From assembly GCA_048268485.1 (NCBI GenBank), contig JBLWVL010000008.1, positions 1 to 64,000 on the forward strand: a DNA stretch of 64,000 nt, in the 5' to 3' direction. How positions within the stretch are numbered: position 1 is the stretch's first letter; the number at the start of each line of letters is the position of its first letter. The notes under the pieces were generated by a model. That model was given only the letters and a program-made list of their open reading frames with translations, did not search any database and was not told the origin of the DNA. Both the position numbers and the translations under genes were made by a program. Origin of the DNA: Oceanospirillum sp048268485. Lineage in GTDB: Bacteria > Pseudomonadota > Gammaproteobacteria > Pseudomonadales > Halomonadaceae. Shown one piece after another: positions 1 through 7,548 of this stretch.

Positions 1-92
1 CCTGACTCCTTTCCGAACTCAGAAGTGAAACTGCTCAGCGCCGATGGTAGTGTGGGGTCTCCCCATGTGAGAGTAGGACATCGTCAAGCGCC
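1..92 (+). rRNA. rrf: 5S ribosomal RNA, 3' part
   Basis: The first ~92 bases match the conserved body of bacterial 5S rRNA, including CCGAACTCAGAAGTGAAA (14-31) and the GGTAGTGTGGGG...CCCCATG helix (46-67). The 5' quarter lies outside the window and the 3' end is placed by analogy with E. coli. It implies a 16S-23S-5S operon running rightward from beyond the left edge. Confidence 0.93.
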
Positions 93-130
93 TTATTTGG
101 CTGACTGCGTGAGCAGGCCGCCCAAAAGAA

Positions 131-158
131 CCCCGCTTCCATGAAGCGGGGTTTTTTT
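131..158 (+). terminator. rho-independent terminator of the rRNA operon
   Basis: CCCCGCTT (131-138) pairs with AAGCGGGG (144-151) around a five-base loop and is followed by seven T. It sits 39 bases after the 5S end and should end the rRNA transcript. Confidence 0.92.
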
Positions 159-459
159 ATGTCTGGAATTTATGGTTGGGAGACGTAAAAAAGGTTATCA
201 AAGCCTAAAGAAACGAGTGCAGTAATACAGGAACTAAGTACAGGGACAGAGGGTGTGAGCGAAAAGCTGCGATCATGTCGCTGTACACCTCGGTATGATG
301 CATAACGTTTTTTACCTTATTGTGCATGAAACTTCTTGTGCCTTTCTGTCTCAACACTTATGTGCGCTGCTCTAGAACCGTAATGTTTTGGATGCCTGGG
401 TAAATGCAGAAATTGATAAGAGTGAGGCTGATATTTCCGCGCACCCAAAAATTGCGCCC
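159..459. other. intergenic, no gene seen
   Basis: About 300 bases between the rRNA terminator and the 3' end of the leftward qseC gene. I see no plausible reading frame with a ribosome site, no tRNA and no strong hairpin. Confidence 0.5.
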
Positions 460-1857
460 TTAGATTGGCTGGTTCTTCTTGGGCAGACTGACCTTAACCG
501 TCAGCCCTCCGCCTGTAGTTTGCTGAAGTAGTAAGGTTCCATTATGTCGCTCAGTAATGCGCTTAACAATGGAAAGGCCTAGGCCGGCACCACTCTCATG
601 ACCCGAACGGTAAAACCTTTCTGTCAGCCGTTTGAGGTCAGCCTGATTAACCCCAGAGCCATGGTCAGTAACGGTGAGAACAAAATATTTTTTTTGGTTT
701 TCTAAGAAAAGCTCTATATGGCCTTTTACGGGTGAAAATTTTACAGCGTTGCTGATCAGGTTTTGTAGTAAAACATCGAGCATTCCTTCCTCAAAATAAG
801 CTTCCCACAGGCATGTCTCGTCTGCTTCAAGGCTGAGTTCGATCTTTTTTTTCCAAGCTAGGGGCATAAGCTCGGCCAGATTACTGCGGGTTTCCCTTAG
901 CAGATCAATGCTTACTCTTCTTTGAAGACTAATTCCGGGATCTAGTCTGGCAAGAGTAAGCAGTTGAGAAACAATTCGCGTAGAACGGTCTACAGCCAGA
1001 TTTAATTGCTTAAGCGAGGCTTTTTGCTGGCTTTCTGATTCTGCCTGTAAAGCATTATCGGCATGTATTTTCTGAACGGCCAATGGTGTTCTTAGCTCAT
1101 GCGCTGCATCGGCTATTAAACGCTGCTCTCTAGCTATAAGCGTCTCTGTTTCGCTCAGAAGGCGGTTTAAAGCTTCCTGTATAGGTTTTAACTCGGAGGG
1201 TGGTGTTTTGAGTCGTATCGGTTTGAGATTGTCAGGTGCTCGTCCTTCTATTAGCCGGGTGAGCTCTTTTAATGGTGAAAGTCCCCAGTTAATTGCACTC
1301 CATAAAAGAAGGGCAAGTACCGGTATACCAATAAGCTCGGGGATAAGAGTCTGAATAACAACTTTCTCGACAAGCTCTCCACGCACATCTTCCCGCTCTG
1401 CAACACTCACTACGAATGGAAAACTGGAGGCATGTGTTTTCAGTGTGAATGTAATCCATTGGTGATCTTTATAGGTCATTTTACTGAAACCGACCTTTTC
1501 AGTACCCATAGGCTTTTCCGGACTAGAGGGTGAGCGAATAATAACCTGATGCCCGTGTCTTACCTGGTAAGATATTTTGCTTTCATATTTGTGTCCTTCT
1601 GATCCGGTTTCCTCGAGGAGGGCCGTTTCAAATGCTTTTTGCAGTTGTTGCTCATCCCTGCTGTTAAGCTGTGTATCGTGGATTCCTAAAACCAATGCCT
1701 GCAGAAGGCGGGCATTTTGAGCCAAGCGGGCATCAAAGATTTCTTCAATCTCATGGCTCGCGTCTTTAAAGCTGACGTATCCTATTAAACTGCTCATGGC
1801 CATCAGCAAAAGTAAAACAAACAGCAGTGTTCGTTTGGTAATTGACGCAGGTAGCAT
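460..1857 (-). CDS. qseC: QseC-type sensor histidine kinase
   Basis: Inner-membrane sensor kinase (465 aa) that should phosphorylate the QseB-like regulator encoded just before it. TM1 is at about residues 10-28 and TM2 at about 168-188. Between them lies a periplasmic region with the QseC N-terminal pattern (FDARLAQNARLLQAL near 41-55, GHKYESKISYQV near 88-99). The HisKA box AAHELRTPLA carries the phosphorylated His at about 253. The ATPase N box is QNLISNAVKF (365-374) and the G box GAGLGLSI lies near 423-430. The ATG follows the qseB stop directly (TAAATG), so the two are translationally coupled. The family is QseC/PmrB; the signal sensed cannot be read from the sequence. Confidence 0.9.
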   Translation of the reverse strand: MLPASITKRTLLFVLLLLMAMSSLIGYVSFKDASHEIEEIFDARLAQNARLLQALVLGIHDTQLNSRDEQQLQKAFETALLEETGSEGHKYESKISYQVRHGHQVIIRSPSSPEKPMGTEKVGFSKMTYKDHQWITFTLKTHASSFPFVVSVAEREDVRGELVEKVVIQTLIPELIGIPVLALLLWSAINWGLSPLKELTRLIEGRAPDNLKPIRLKTPPSELKPIQEALNRLLSETETLIAREQRLIADAAHELRTPLAVQKIHADNALQAESESQQKASLKQLNLAVDRSTRIVSQLLTLARLDPGISLQRRVSIDLLRETRSNLAELMPLAWKKKIELSLEADETCLWEAYFEEGMLDVLLQNLISNAVKFSPVKGHIELFLENQKKYFVLTVTDHGSGVNQADLKRLTERFYRSGHESGAGLGLSIVKRITERHNGTLLLQQTTGGGLTVKVSLPKKNQPI

Positions 1858-2523
1858 TTATGCCTCTGTTTTATCGATGACGTATCCGATGCCTCTCAAG
1901 GTCCGAATCAGTTTTGGAAAAAGCTTTTTTCGCAGGTGATGAATGTGCACCTCCATTGCGTTGCTTTCTACATCTTCATCCCATCCATAAAGCAGTTGCT
2001 GGAGTCTGTCCCGTGTAAACACGTGGTTTGGCTGATTCATCATCTCATAGAGTAGCGTGTACTCACGTCGGGTTAAGGTGATCATATTCCCTTTGTAAAA
2101 TACCTGCTGACTGGCTGGGTTGATTTCTATCCCTCTCAGGCTGATTGTCGGTTGAGTGCGCCCAGAACTACGTCGCTGTAGAGCCCGAATGCGAGCTTTC
2201 AACTCTGTCATATCAAAAGGCTTGACCAGATAGTCGTCTGCACCGCTATCAAGACCGTTTATTCTGTCTTGTACGGCATCTCTTGCTGTTAGGATGAGAA
2301 TAGGGAGATCCTTACCCTGGTTCCTAACCTGTCTTAAAACAGATATACCGTCCAGCCGAGGCAAGCCAAGATCAAGTACTACCAGGTCGAAATAATGAGT
2401 TTCAAGTGCCTGCAGTGCCTGAAGCCCATCTGTAAGCCAGTCAACAGTGTAGCCTTCAGTTTTCAGAGCTTGCTGCAAACCTGATCCCAAACCCGGATCA
2501 TCTTCCACCAGAAGAACACGCAT
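1858..2523 (-). CDS. qseB: QseB-type response regulator (OmpR family)
   Basis: DNA-binding response regulator of 221 aa, partner of the adjoining sensor kinase. The receiver domain has the acidic pair D8-D9, phospho-acceptor D51 (VVLDLGLPRLDG) and K101 (LVKPFD). A winged-helix OmpR-type domain fills residues ~125-220 (LTRREYTLLYEM, VHIHHLRKKL). It starts 25 bases after the dsbD stop, so dsbD-qseB-qseC probably form one leftward operon driven from the 4388-4548 promoter region. That region carries two copies of the direct repeat CTTAA-N6-CTTAA, which is the operator type known for QseB/PmrA regulators, so autoregulation is likely (inference). Confidence 0.9.
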   Translation of the reverse strand: MRVLLVEDDPGLGSGLQQALKTEGYTVDWLTDGLQALQALETHYFDLVVLDLGLPRLDGISVLRQVRNQGKDLPILILTARDAVQDRINGLDSGADDYLVKPFDMTELKARIRALQRRSSGRTQPTISLRGIEINPASQQVFYKGNMITLTRREYTLLYEMMNQPNHVFTRDRLQQLLYGWDEDVESNAMEVHIHHLRKKLFPKLIRTLRGIGYVIDKTEA

Positions 2524-2548
2524 ATAGGTTCCTTAACTTAAAATATGC

Positions 2549-4387
2549 TTACAGAAGTTTGTTTACCTGACCGATGAACTGTTGGGGCCCCAGCTCGCCC
2601 TGAACTCTGGCTGAGGTGAGTTCTTGTCCATTTGCTTTATAGAAGAGTAAGCTCGGAGGTCCAAAGAGTCCATGCTGTTGGAGAAAGCCACGCTGTTCAG
2701 AAGTATTATCTGTCATATTCAGCTGAATAAAGGTGACCTTTTCACGAAAGGCCTGAACATCTGGATGATTAAACACTTCACGTTCCATCACCTTACAGCT
2801 GGCACACCAATCGGCATAGAGATCAATAACAACCGGATGGGCAGCAGCACTGGCTTTTTGGATGGCGGCCTGCATGCTTTGAACCGAATCATAACGGGTA
2901 AACAAAGGGTTTTCATGTTCAGTCTCTGATTGAGCTGACGCTGAAACGAATGCAAGAGGCTTTAAAGGGTCATCATGGCCTGCAAGACCAGCGAGAAGCA
3001 GGGTGATACCATAAGTCATCAGAGCTATGGCGAGTCCGCGGAGGGTTTTTCCCCAGTGGCTAAGGGATTCTGATTGTCCGAAATTACCGAGGTGAGCGGC
3101 ATAGACAATCGCCAGCAGTGACCACAGCAGGATACTTACATTGCCCGGAAGCAAGCGGCTAAGAAGGCTAATCGCAACACCTACTAACAGAACCCCGAAG
3201 AAAGCTTTTACTTCCAACATCCAGCTACCGGCGCTGGGTAGCCACTTTCCGCCACCAGCTCCAACCAGAATGAGTGGCACGCCCATGCCAAGGCTTAGTG
3301 CAAACAGAGATGCACCGCCCAGTAAAGCATCCCCAGTGGTACTGATATAAACCAGAGCTCCAGCCAATGGTGCTGAGACACAAGGTGACACCACAAGGGC
3401 AGATATCAGTCCCATTAATGCAACACCTGCATACTTTCCACCGCTGCTTTTCTGACCCATACGATCTAAGCGGTCACGCAGGAATGATGGTAGCTGAAGT
3501 TCATAAAAACCAAACATCGCCATTGCCAGTGCAGCGAAAAGTGAGGAGAAAATGATTAACGCTGCTGGACTTTGCAGAGAAGCCTGAAGGTTCATTTTTG
3601 CGCCAAAATAACCGACAAGAACACCCGCCAGGGTATAGGTCAGAGACATACCCAATACATAGGCAGTTGATAAGCCTATGCCTCGACGCAGCGTGATATC
3701 CGTACCCTGACCAGCAATGATACCCGCCAGAATAGGAATCATAGGTAAAACACAGGGTGTAAAGGTTAAACCTAAACCCAGAACAAAGAAGGTGACAACT
3801 ACCCAGTAACCTTCAGTACTGGCCAGCATGGCTGCAATAGCGCCTGCATTCTCTTCAACTGCTAAAGCTTGACCCGTTGTAGGAGTCGGTTGACTGCTCT
3901 CAGACATCTTTATGTTTGAGTCTGTATTGGTAGCGGGTTGCACATCCAGGGTTTTTCTCTGCGGCGGATAGCAGAGACCATTCTCAGAACAGCCCTGATA
4001 ACTCAGCATTAGCTGATGACTGGCTGGTAAGGCTTCTATATCGAGCCTGTGATGAAAAACCTGAACCAGCCCAAAATTCGGATCGTTTTTCTCTTCAGCC
4101 TGAGTCAGAAAGGTGACATCAGTTAATGGCTGTCTGTTTTCATCGGTTAGTTTAAGGCGATTTTTATATAGGTAGTATCCATCTGCAATATCCCAATGAA
4201 GCTTTAGAACCCCATTGCTGAGTTGCTTGTAGCTAAACCTGAACGCTTGCTCAGGTGGAAGAAATTCATCTTCCTTTGAGGCTCCTGCAAATGCACTCAG
4301 GCTGAGGCCAGTAAGTGCTGCCATAAGAATGAAAATCAGCAGTTGCTTTAATCTGGGCTGCAGGCTTAAACGGTAGTTCTGAGACAT
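2549..4387 (-). CDS. dsbD: thiol:disulfide interchange protein DsbD
   Basis: Carries electrons from cytoplasmic thioredoxin across the inner membrane to periplasmic thiol proteins. All three modules are present in 612 aa: a signal sequence (~14-34); the periplasmic alpha domain with C133 and C139 in GCSENGLCYPP; a membrane domain (~192-470) with the redox cysteines C212 (FTPCVLP) and C336 (SPCVSAP); and a C-terminal thioredoxin domain with C528/C531 in WCASCK. Length is close to E. coli DsbD. It is divergent from a TlpA-like gene, a plausible electron acceptor, and shares its promoter region. It is the first gene of a probable dsbD-qseB-qseC operon. Confidence 0.96.
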   Translation of the reverse strand: MSQNYRLSLQPRLKQLLIFILMAALTGLSLSAFAGASKEDEFLPPEQAFRFSYKQLSNGVLKLHWDIADGYYLYKNRLKLTDENRQPLTDVTFLTQAEEKNDPNFGLVQVFHHRLDIEALPASHQLMLSYQGCSENGLCYPPQRKTLDVQPATNTDSNIKMSESSQPTPTTGQALAVEENAGAIAAMLASTEGYWVVVTFFVLGLGLTFTPCVLPMIPILAGIIAGQGTDITLRRGIGLSTAYVLGMSLTYTLAGVLVGYFGAKMNLQASLQSPAALIIFSSLFAALAMAMFGFYELQLPSFLRDRLDRMGQKSSGGKYAGVALMGLISALVVSPCVSAPLAGALVYISTTGDALLGGASLFALSLGMGVPLILVGAGGGKWLPSAGSWMLEVKAFFGVLLVGVAISLLSRLLPGNVSILLWSLLAIVYAAHLGNFGQSESLSHWGKTLRGLAIALMTYGITLLLAGLAGHDDPLKPLAFVSASAQSETEHENPLFTRYDSVQSMQAAIQKASAAAHPVVIDLYADWCASCKVMEREVFNHPDVQAFREKVTFIQLNMTDNTSEQRGFLQQHGLFGPPSLLFYKANGQELTSARVQGELGPQQFIGQVNKLL

Positions 4388-4440
4388 GAGTGGGTCCTCG
4401 CTAATCCCTTGAGATGTTTCAGCTATTTTCTGTCCGGAAA

Positions 4441-4489
4441 CTTAAGGTTTGCTTAAGTAACCGCCCTGCATGCTTAAGAAAATCTTAAG
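4441..4489. promoter_or_regulatory. two QseB/PmrA-type operators in the dsbD/tlpA divergent promoter
   Basis: CTTAAG-GTTTG-CTTAAG lies at 4441-4457 and CTTAAG-AAAAT-CTTAAG at 4473-4489, 32 bases (about three helical turns) apart. Because CTTAAG is its own complement, each site reads as CTTAA-N6-CTTAA on both strands, suiting a divergent promoter. The inner edges are 53 bases from the dsbD start codon and 59 bases from the tlpA start codon. CTTAA-N6-CTTAA direct repeats are the known binding pattern of QseB/PmrA regulators, and a QseB-like gene lies in the same cluster. Binding itself is inferred. Confidence 0.75.
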
Positions 4490-4548
4490 TTTTCTAAGGG
4501 AAGATGCTTATCAGTCGATGACCAATCGAGGAATCAGGGAGTCCGGAT

Positions 4549-5073
4549 ATGTCTTTTTTATTTAAAAAACAGCTTGTAGCCGCAGGTTTATCCTTAACGG
4601 TTTTAAGTACCCAGGTTGTGGCTTCAGAGCTGAAACCTGCTCAGCAAGCTCAGTTGGCACCTATGACTCAGGTAAGTCTTCCTGATGTTAAAGGTGGTGC
4701 AGCGTCTCTTTCTGACTTTAAAGGAAAGGTAGTTTTAGTTGACTTCTGGGCTTCCTGGTGCGGCCCCTGTCGGCAGTCGTTTCCCTGGATGAACCAACTT
4801 CAGGACACGTACCGGGCCGAGGGACTTGAGGTTATTGCGATCAATCTTGATCAGGAAGCTGAGTTAGCGAAAGCGTTTCTTCAGGATGTTCCTGCCCAGT
4901 TTACTGTTCTTCTGGATACCGATGCACAGCTACCTGGTGAGTATGGTGTCATCGGAATGCCATCAAGCTACCTTATTGACCGAAATGGAAAAATTCGGGC
5001 GCAGCATATTGGTTTTCATAGTGACCGGGTAAAAGACTATGAAGACACCATTAAAGCGCTATTGTCTGAATGA
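4549..5073 (+). CDS. TlpA-family periplasmic thioredoxin-like protein
   Basis: Exported thiol-disulfide oxidoreductase of 174 aa. The signal peptide occupies ~1-26 (cleavage probably after VVASE or nearby). A TlpA/AhpC-TSA thioredoxin fold follows, with active-site C71-G-P-C74 in FWASWCGPCRQSF and the cis-proline loop GMPSSYLID (P138). It opens a three-gene operon: its TGA overlaps the ATG of the DUF4266 lipoprotein (ATGA), and that gene overlaps the DUF3570 gene. DsbD, encoded divergently, is the likely electron donor (inference). The natural substrate is unknown; a resolving role for the Cys-containing lipoprotein next door is one possibility. Confidence 0.88.
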   Translation: MSFLFKKQLVAAGLSLTVLSTQVVASELKPAQQAQLAPMTQVSLPDVKGGAASLSDFKGKVVLVDFWASWCGPCRQSFPWMNQLQDTYRAEGLEVIAINLDQEAELAKAFLQDVPAQFTVLLDTDAQLPGEYGVIGMPSSYLIDRNGKIRAQHIGFHSDRVKDYEDTIKALLSE

Positions 5074-5306
5074 GGCTTAAGACGATGACCAAAGTAATGC
5101 TTATATCAGCCCTGATGAGCAGCATGCTGCTTACTGGCTGTTCTGACCTGGGGGTTAAGCCCTGGGAGCGTGATGTTCTTGCAAAAGAAGAGATGCAGCT
5201 GATTTCTGACCCTGTTGCAGCGGGTCTGGATGATCATATCTACTTCAGTAAAGAAGCGACCAGTGGCGGACGCGGATTCGGAGGTGGTGGCTGTGGCTGT
5301 AACTAA
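5070..5306 (+). CDS. DUF4266 family lipoprotein with Gly/Cys-rich tail
   Basis: Small lipoprotein of 78 aa. A signal peptide ends in the lipobox L21-T-G-C24, so a ~55-residue mature protein would be lipid-anchored. Family features seen are VKPWERDVLAKEEM after the anchor, HIYFSKEATSGG in the middle and the C-terminal run GGRGFGGGGCGCN with C75 and C77. The molecular function of DUF4266 is not established. The start overlaps the tlpA stop (ATGA) and its last 14 bases overlap the DUF3570 gene. The paired cysteines in a flexible tail beside a thioredoxin-like gene suggest redox or metal binding, but this is inference. Confidence 0.85.
   Translation: MRLKTMTKVMLISALMSSMLLTGCSDLGVKPWERDVLAKEEMQLISDPVAAGLDDHIYFSKEATSGGRGFGGGGCGCN
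5280..5295 (+). promoter_or_regulatory. ribosome binding site and GTG start of the DUF3570 gene inside the DUF4266 gene
   Basis: GGAGGT (5280-5285) lies seven bases before GTG (5293-5295). It is formed by the Gly codons of the DUF4266 tail, so the conserved tail also encodes the translation start of the next gene. This decides the DUF3570 start over any upstream ATG, which would run deep inside the DUF4266 gene. Confidence 0.7.
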
Positions 5307-6630
5307 ACAAAAACAGGTTGCCCAAAATGATCAGGCGCTGAAAGCGATGCTGGCATCGGCCGGTTGCGCATTGCTGGCAGGGTTGCCAACTCAGGCCCAG
5401 GCTGCTGAACTGGATAATTGGGATTTTGATACCGCAGCGTTGATCTACGCGGAAGGAGATAGCCGCGTCAGTGCACTTGAGCCTGTGGTCAGTGCTACAC
5501 GAAACTTCGATAGTGAAACTAAGCTAAACCTGAAGTTTGCTTTTGATACCCTGACAGGGGCATCTCCAAATGGTGCGACTTCTTCTGATCAGGCACAAAC
5601 TTTTGCCCGGCCATCCGGTAATGGACGCTATACGACGGATGCAGATGCTCAGCCCCTTGATGACACTTTCCGGGATTCACGCGCGGCTTTCTCGGCAAAC
5701 TGGTCTGCGCCCATTAATCGAGATTGGGCCTACAGTGCCGGTGGCTATCTATCTTCTGAGCATGATTACCAGTCATTGGGTGTTAACGGTACCGTTTCAC
5801 ATTACCTGAACCAGAAGAATACGACCCTTACCTTAGGGCTCAACCTATCTGCAGATAGCCTGAATCCGGAAGGAGGGCTGCCTGTAGGGCTGAGTCGTAC
5901 TCCGGTTCCGGATAGCGCAACGTTCTCTACCGATCTGAATAACAGTCGAGATGGTTCGTCTGATGATAAGCAGGTTGTGGATGTTATTCTTGGCCTCACG
6001 CAGGTGATCGACCGAAAAACACTGATGCAGTTTAATTACTCATTGAGTTCCGGATCCGGTTATCTGAATGACCCTTATAAGATCGTATCAGTCATCGATA
6101 GCAATGCGGGGGAAAATTACGGTGGTAACTTTATAAAGGACGGAGCCAATCTCTATCTCTACGAAAAGCGTCCTGACTCGCGGCTGAAACATGCGCTTTT
6201 CTGGCAAGGAAAACATCAGTTGGACAACGGAGATATTGTTGACCTGAGCTATCGCTTTATGTTCGATGACTGGGGGGTAAACTCTCATACAGTCGATCTT
6301 AAATATCGCTGGGATTTGGGTAAGCACTATATCGAGCCCCAGTTGCGCTGGTATACCCAAAGCGCTGCTGATTTCTATAAGCGTTATGTAACATCCTCCG
6401 ATTACCAGTCTTTGGATGAAGTCAGTGCGGATTATCGCCTGGGTGATCTGGACACCTATACTCTGGGTTTCCGCTACGGCTATCGAATGAGCCAGAATTC
6501 AGAGCTGTATACTCGGGTCTCTTTCTATCAGCAAAGCAATTCCGGTGATACTGGTTTTGGCGAGCTGAAAACTCAGGAGCTTTACCCGGATACAACAGCG
6601 ACTATGGTCACGGTTGGGTATCGGTTCTGA
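5293..6630 (+). CDS. DUF3570 family outer-membrane beta-barrel protein
   Basis: Predicted outer-membrane barrel of 445 aa from the GTG start. The N-terminus MAVTKQKQ is followed by a hydrophobic signal segment (ASAGCALLAGLPTQAQAAE). The rest alternates polar and aromatic residues in strand-length repeats and ends in VTVGYRF; a terminal Phe is typical of barrels inserted by the BAM complex. DUF3570 is an uncharacterised family. It is the last gene of the tlpA-DUF4266-DUF3570 operon, so it may be the outer-membrane partner of the DUF4266 lipoprotein (inference). An in-frame ATG at 5215 would add 26 residues of non-signal sequence and is rejected. Confidence 0.82.
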   Translation: MAVTKQKQVAQNDQALKAMLASAGCALLAGLPTQAQAAELDNWDFDTAALIYAEGDSRVSALEPVVSATRNFDSETKLNLKFAFDTLTGASPNGATSSDQAQTFARPSGNGRYTTDADAQPLDDTFRDSRAAFSANWSAPINRDWAYSAGGYLSSEHDYQSLGVNGTVSHYLNQKNTTLTLGLNLSADSLNPEGGLPVGLSRTPVPDSATFSTDLNNSRDGSSDDKQVVDVILGLTQVIDRKTLMQFNYSLSSGSGYLNDPYKIVSVIDSNAGENYGGNFIKDGANLYLYEKRPDSRLKHALFWQGKHQLDNGDIVDLSYRFMFDDWGVNSHTVDLKYRWDLGKHYIEPQLRWYTQSAADFYKRYVTSSDYQSLDEVSADYRLGDLDTYTLGFRYGYRMSQNSELYTRVSFYQQSNSGDTGFGELKTQELYPDTTATMVTVGYRF

Positions 6631-6645
6631 TAAGGATTTTATGCG

Positions 6646-6674
6646 CTAAGGGGGATGCTTTGGCTTCCCCTTTA
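6646..6674. terminator. possible bidirectional terminator
   Basis: AAGGGG (6648-6653) pairs with CCCCTT (6667-6672) around a 13-base loop, between the convergent DUF3570 and rsmJ genes. The T-tract is short, so this is a weak call. Confidence 0.4.
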
Positions 6675-6711
6675 TAGCGATGCATTTTGTTTATGAATGC
6701 TAGAGTCTTCC

Positions 6712-7533
6712 TTAGTGGTCATCCAGCTTACGTTTGGTGTAGATATCGTAACGGCTTGACTTCCCTTCAAGCGCATAGGTCGGTGCTATGCCTTTAATGG
6801 CAGGTGCTTTTCGTGGTCGTTTAACAACAACCCGATGAGAGGCAAGCTCCAGGGCTACAGCAAGCAGCTGGTCATCGTCAGTGTCAAATCCAACCAGTTG
6901 ATGAAACAGCTTCATTTCTTTCTTTACTGATGCGCTTTTTTCCCGTGATGGGAACATAGGATCAAGGTAGATAACCTGTGGTGAGAACCCCATTGCAGTC
7001 ATTGCCTGGGTCATACTATCGGTTGAGTTACCGGGAACCAGTCGCATACGGGAGGCAATCTCAGACGTTTCCGGGTCTGATAAAGCACGATTCAACCCAT
7101 CCTCTAACAGTGTGGCTACAACTGGATGCCGTTCCATCAAAAGCATGTCACATCCTAACCCTGCCAGAACAAAAGCATCGCCTCCCAGGCCTGCCGTTGC
7201 ATCGAGAACCCGAGGTTTAATACCTGACTTAAGGCCGACAGCTTTAGCGATGAGCTGACTTTTGCCTCCGCCATACTGGCGGCGATGAGCTGCTTTACCT
7301 GAAGAGAATTCTACCTGGATGGGCTTGGGGGCTTTTTTACCTGTTTCACCAAGAGATATACCCTGATCTCCGATCTGTAAAATGAGGGCCCCGGCCTCTT
7401 CGGGTAGTTCACTGACCAGCTCTGCTGATAGGTGTTCGGGCAATGGATTGCTAAGTAGCTGTTCAGCCTGAGATTGGTATCTGTCTTGCTGGAGATAGAT
7501 ATAAAGCGGTGTCACCAAATTTGAATCAGACAT
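6712..7533 (-). CDS. rsmJ: 16S rRNA (guanine1516-N2)-methyltransferase
   Basis: SAM-dependent methyltransferase of the RsmJ/YhiQ family (273 aa) that modifies G1516 of 16S rRNA. The SAM-binding stretch is VLDATAGLGGDAFVLAGLG (~109-127), followed by MERHPVVATLL; the catalytic loop is YLDPMFPSREKSA (~189-201). Length and motifs fit the family along the whole protein. It is transcribed leftward; its start lies 15 bases from the stop of uppP, so co-transcription with uppP is possible. Confidence 0.93.
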   Translation of the reverse strand: MSDSNLVTPLYIYLQQDRYQSQAEQLLSNPLPEHLSAELVSELPEEAGALILQIGDQGISLGETGKKAPKPIQVEFSSGKAAHRRQYGGGKSQLIAKAVGLKSGIKPRVLDATAGLGGDAFVLAGLGCDMLLMERHPVVATLLEDGLNRALSDPETSEIASRMRLVPGNSTDSMTQAMTAMGFSPQVIYLDPMFPSREKSASVKKEMKLFHQLVGFDTDDDQLLAVALELASHRVVVKRPRKAPAIKGIAPTYALEGKSSRYDIYTKRKLDDH

Positions 7534-7548
7534 AGCAATAACTCAGAG

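Noticed and set aside
5215..5292. Earlier ATG start for the DUF3570 protein
   Set aside because: It would add 26 residues in a frame inside the DUF4266 gene and displace the signal peptide; GTG at 5293 has a good ribosome site.
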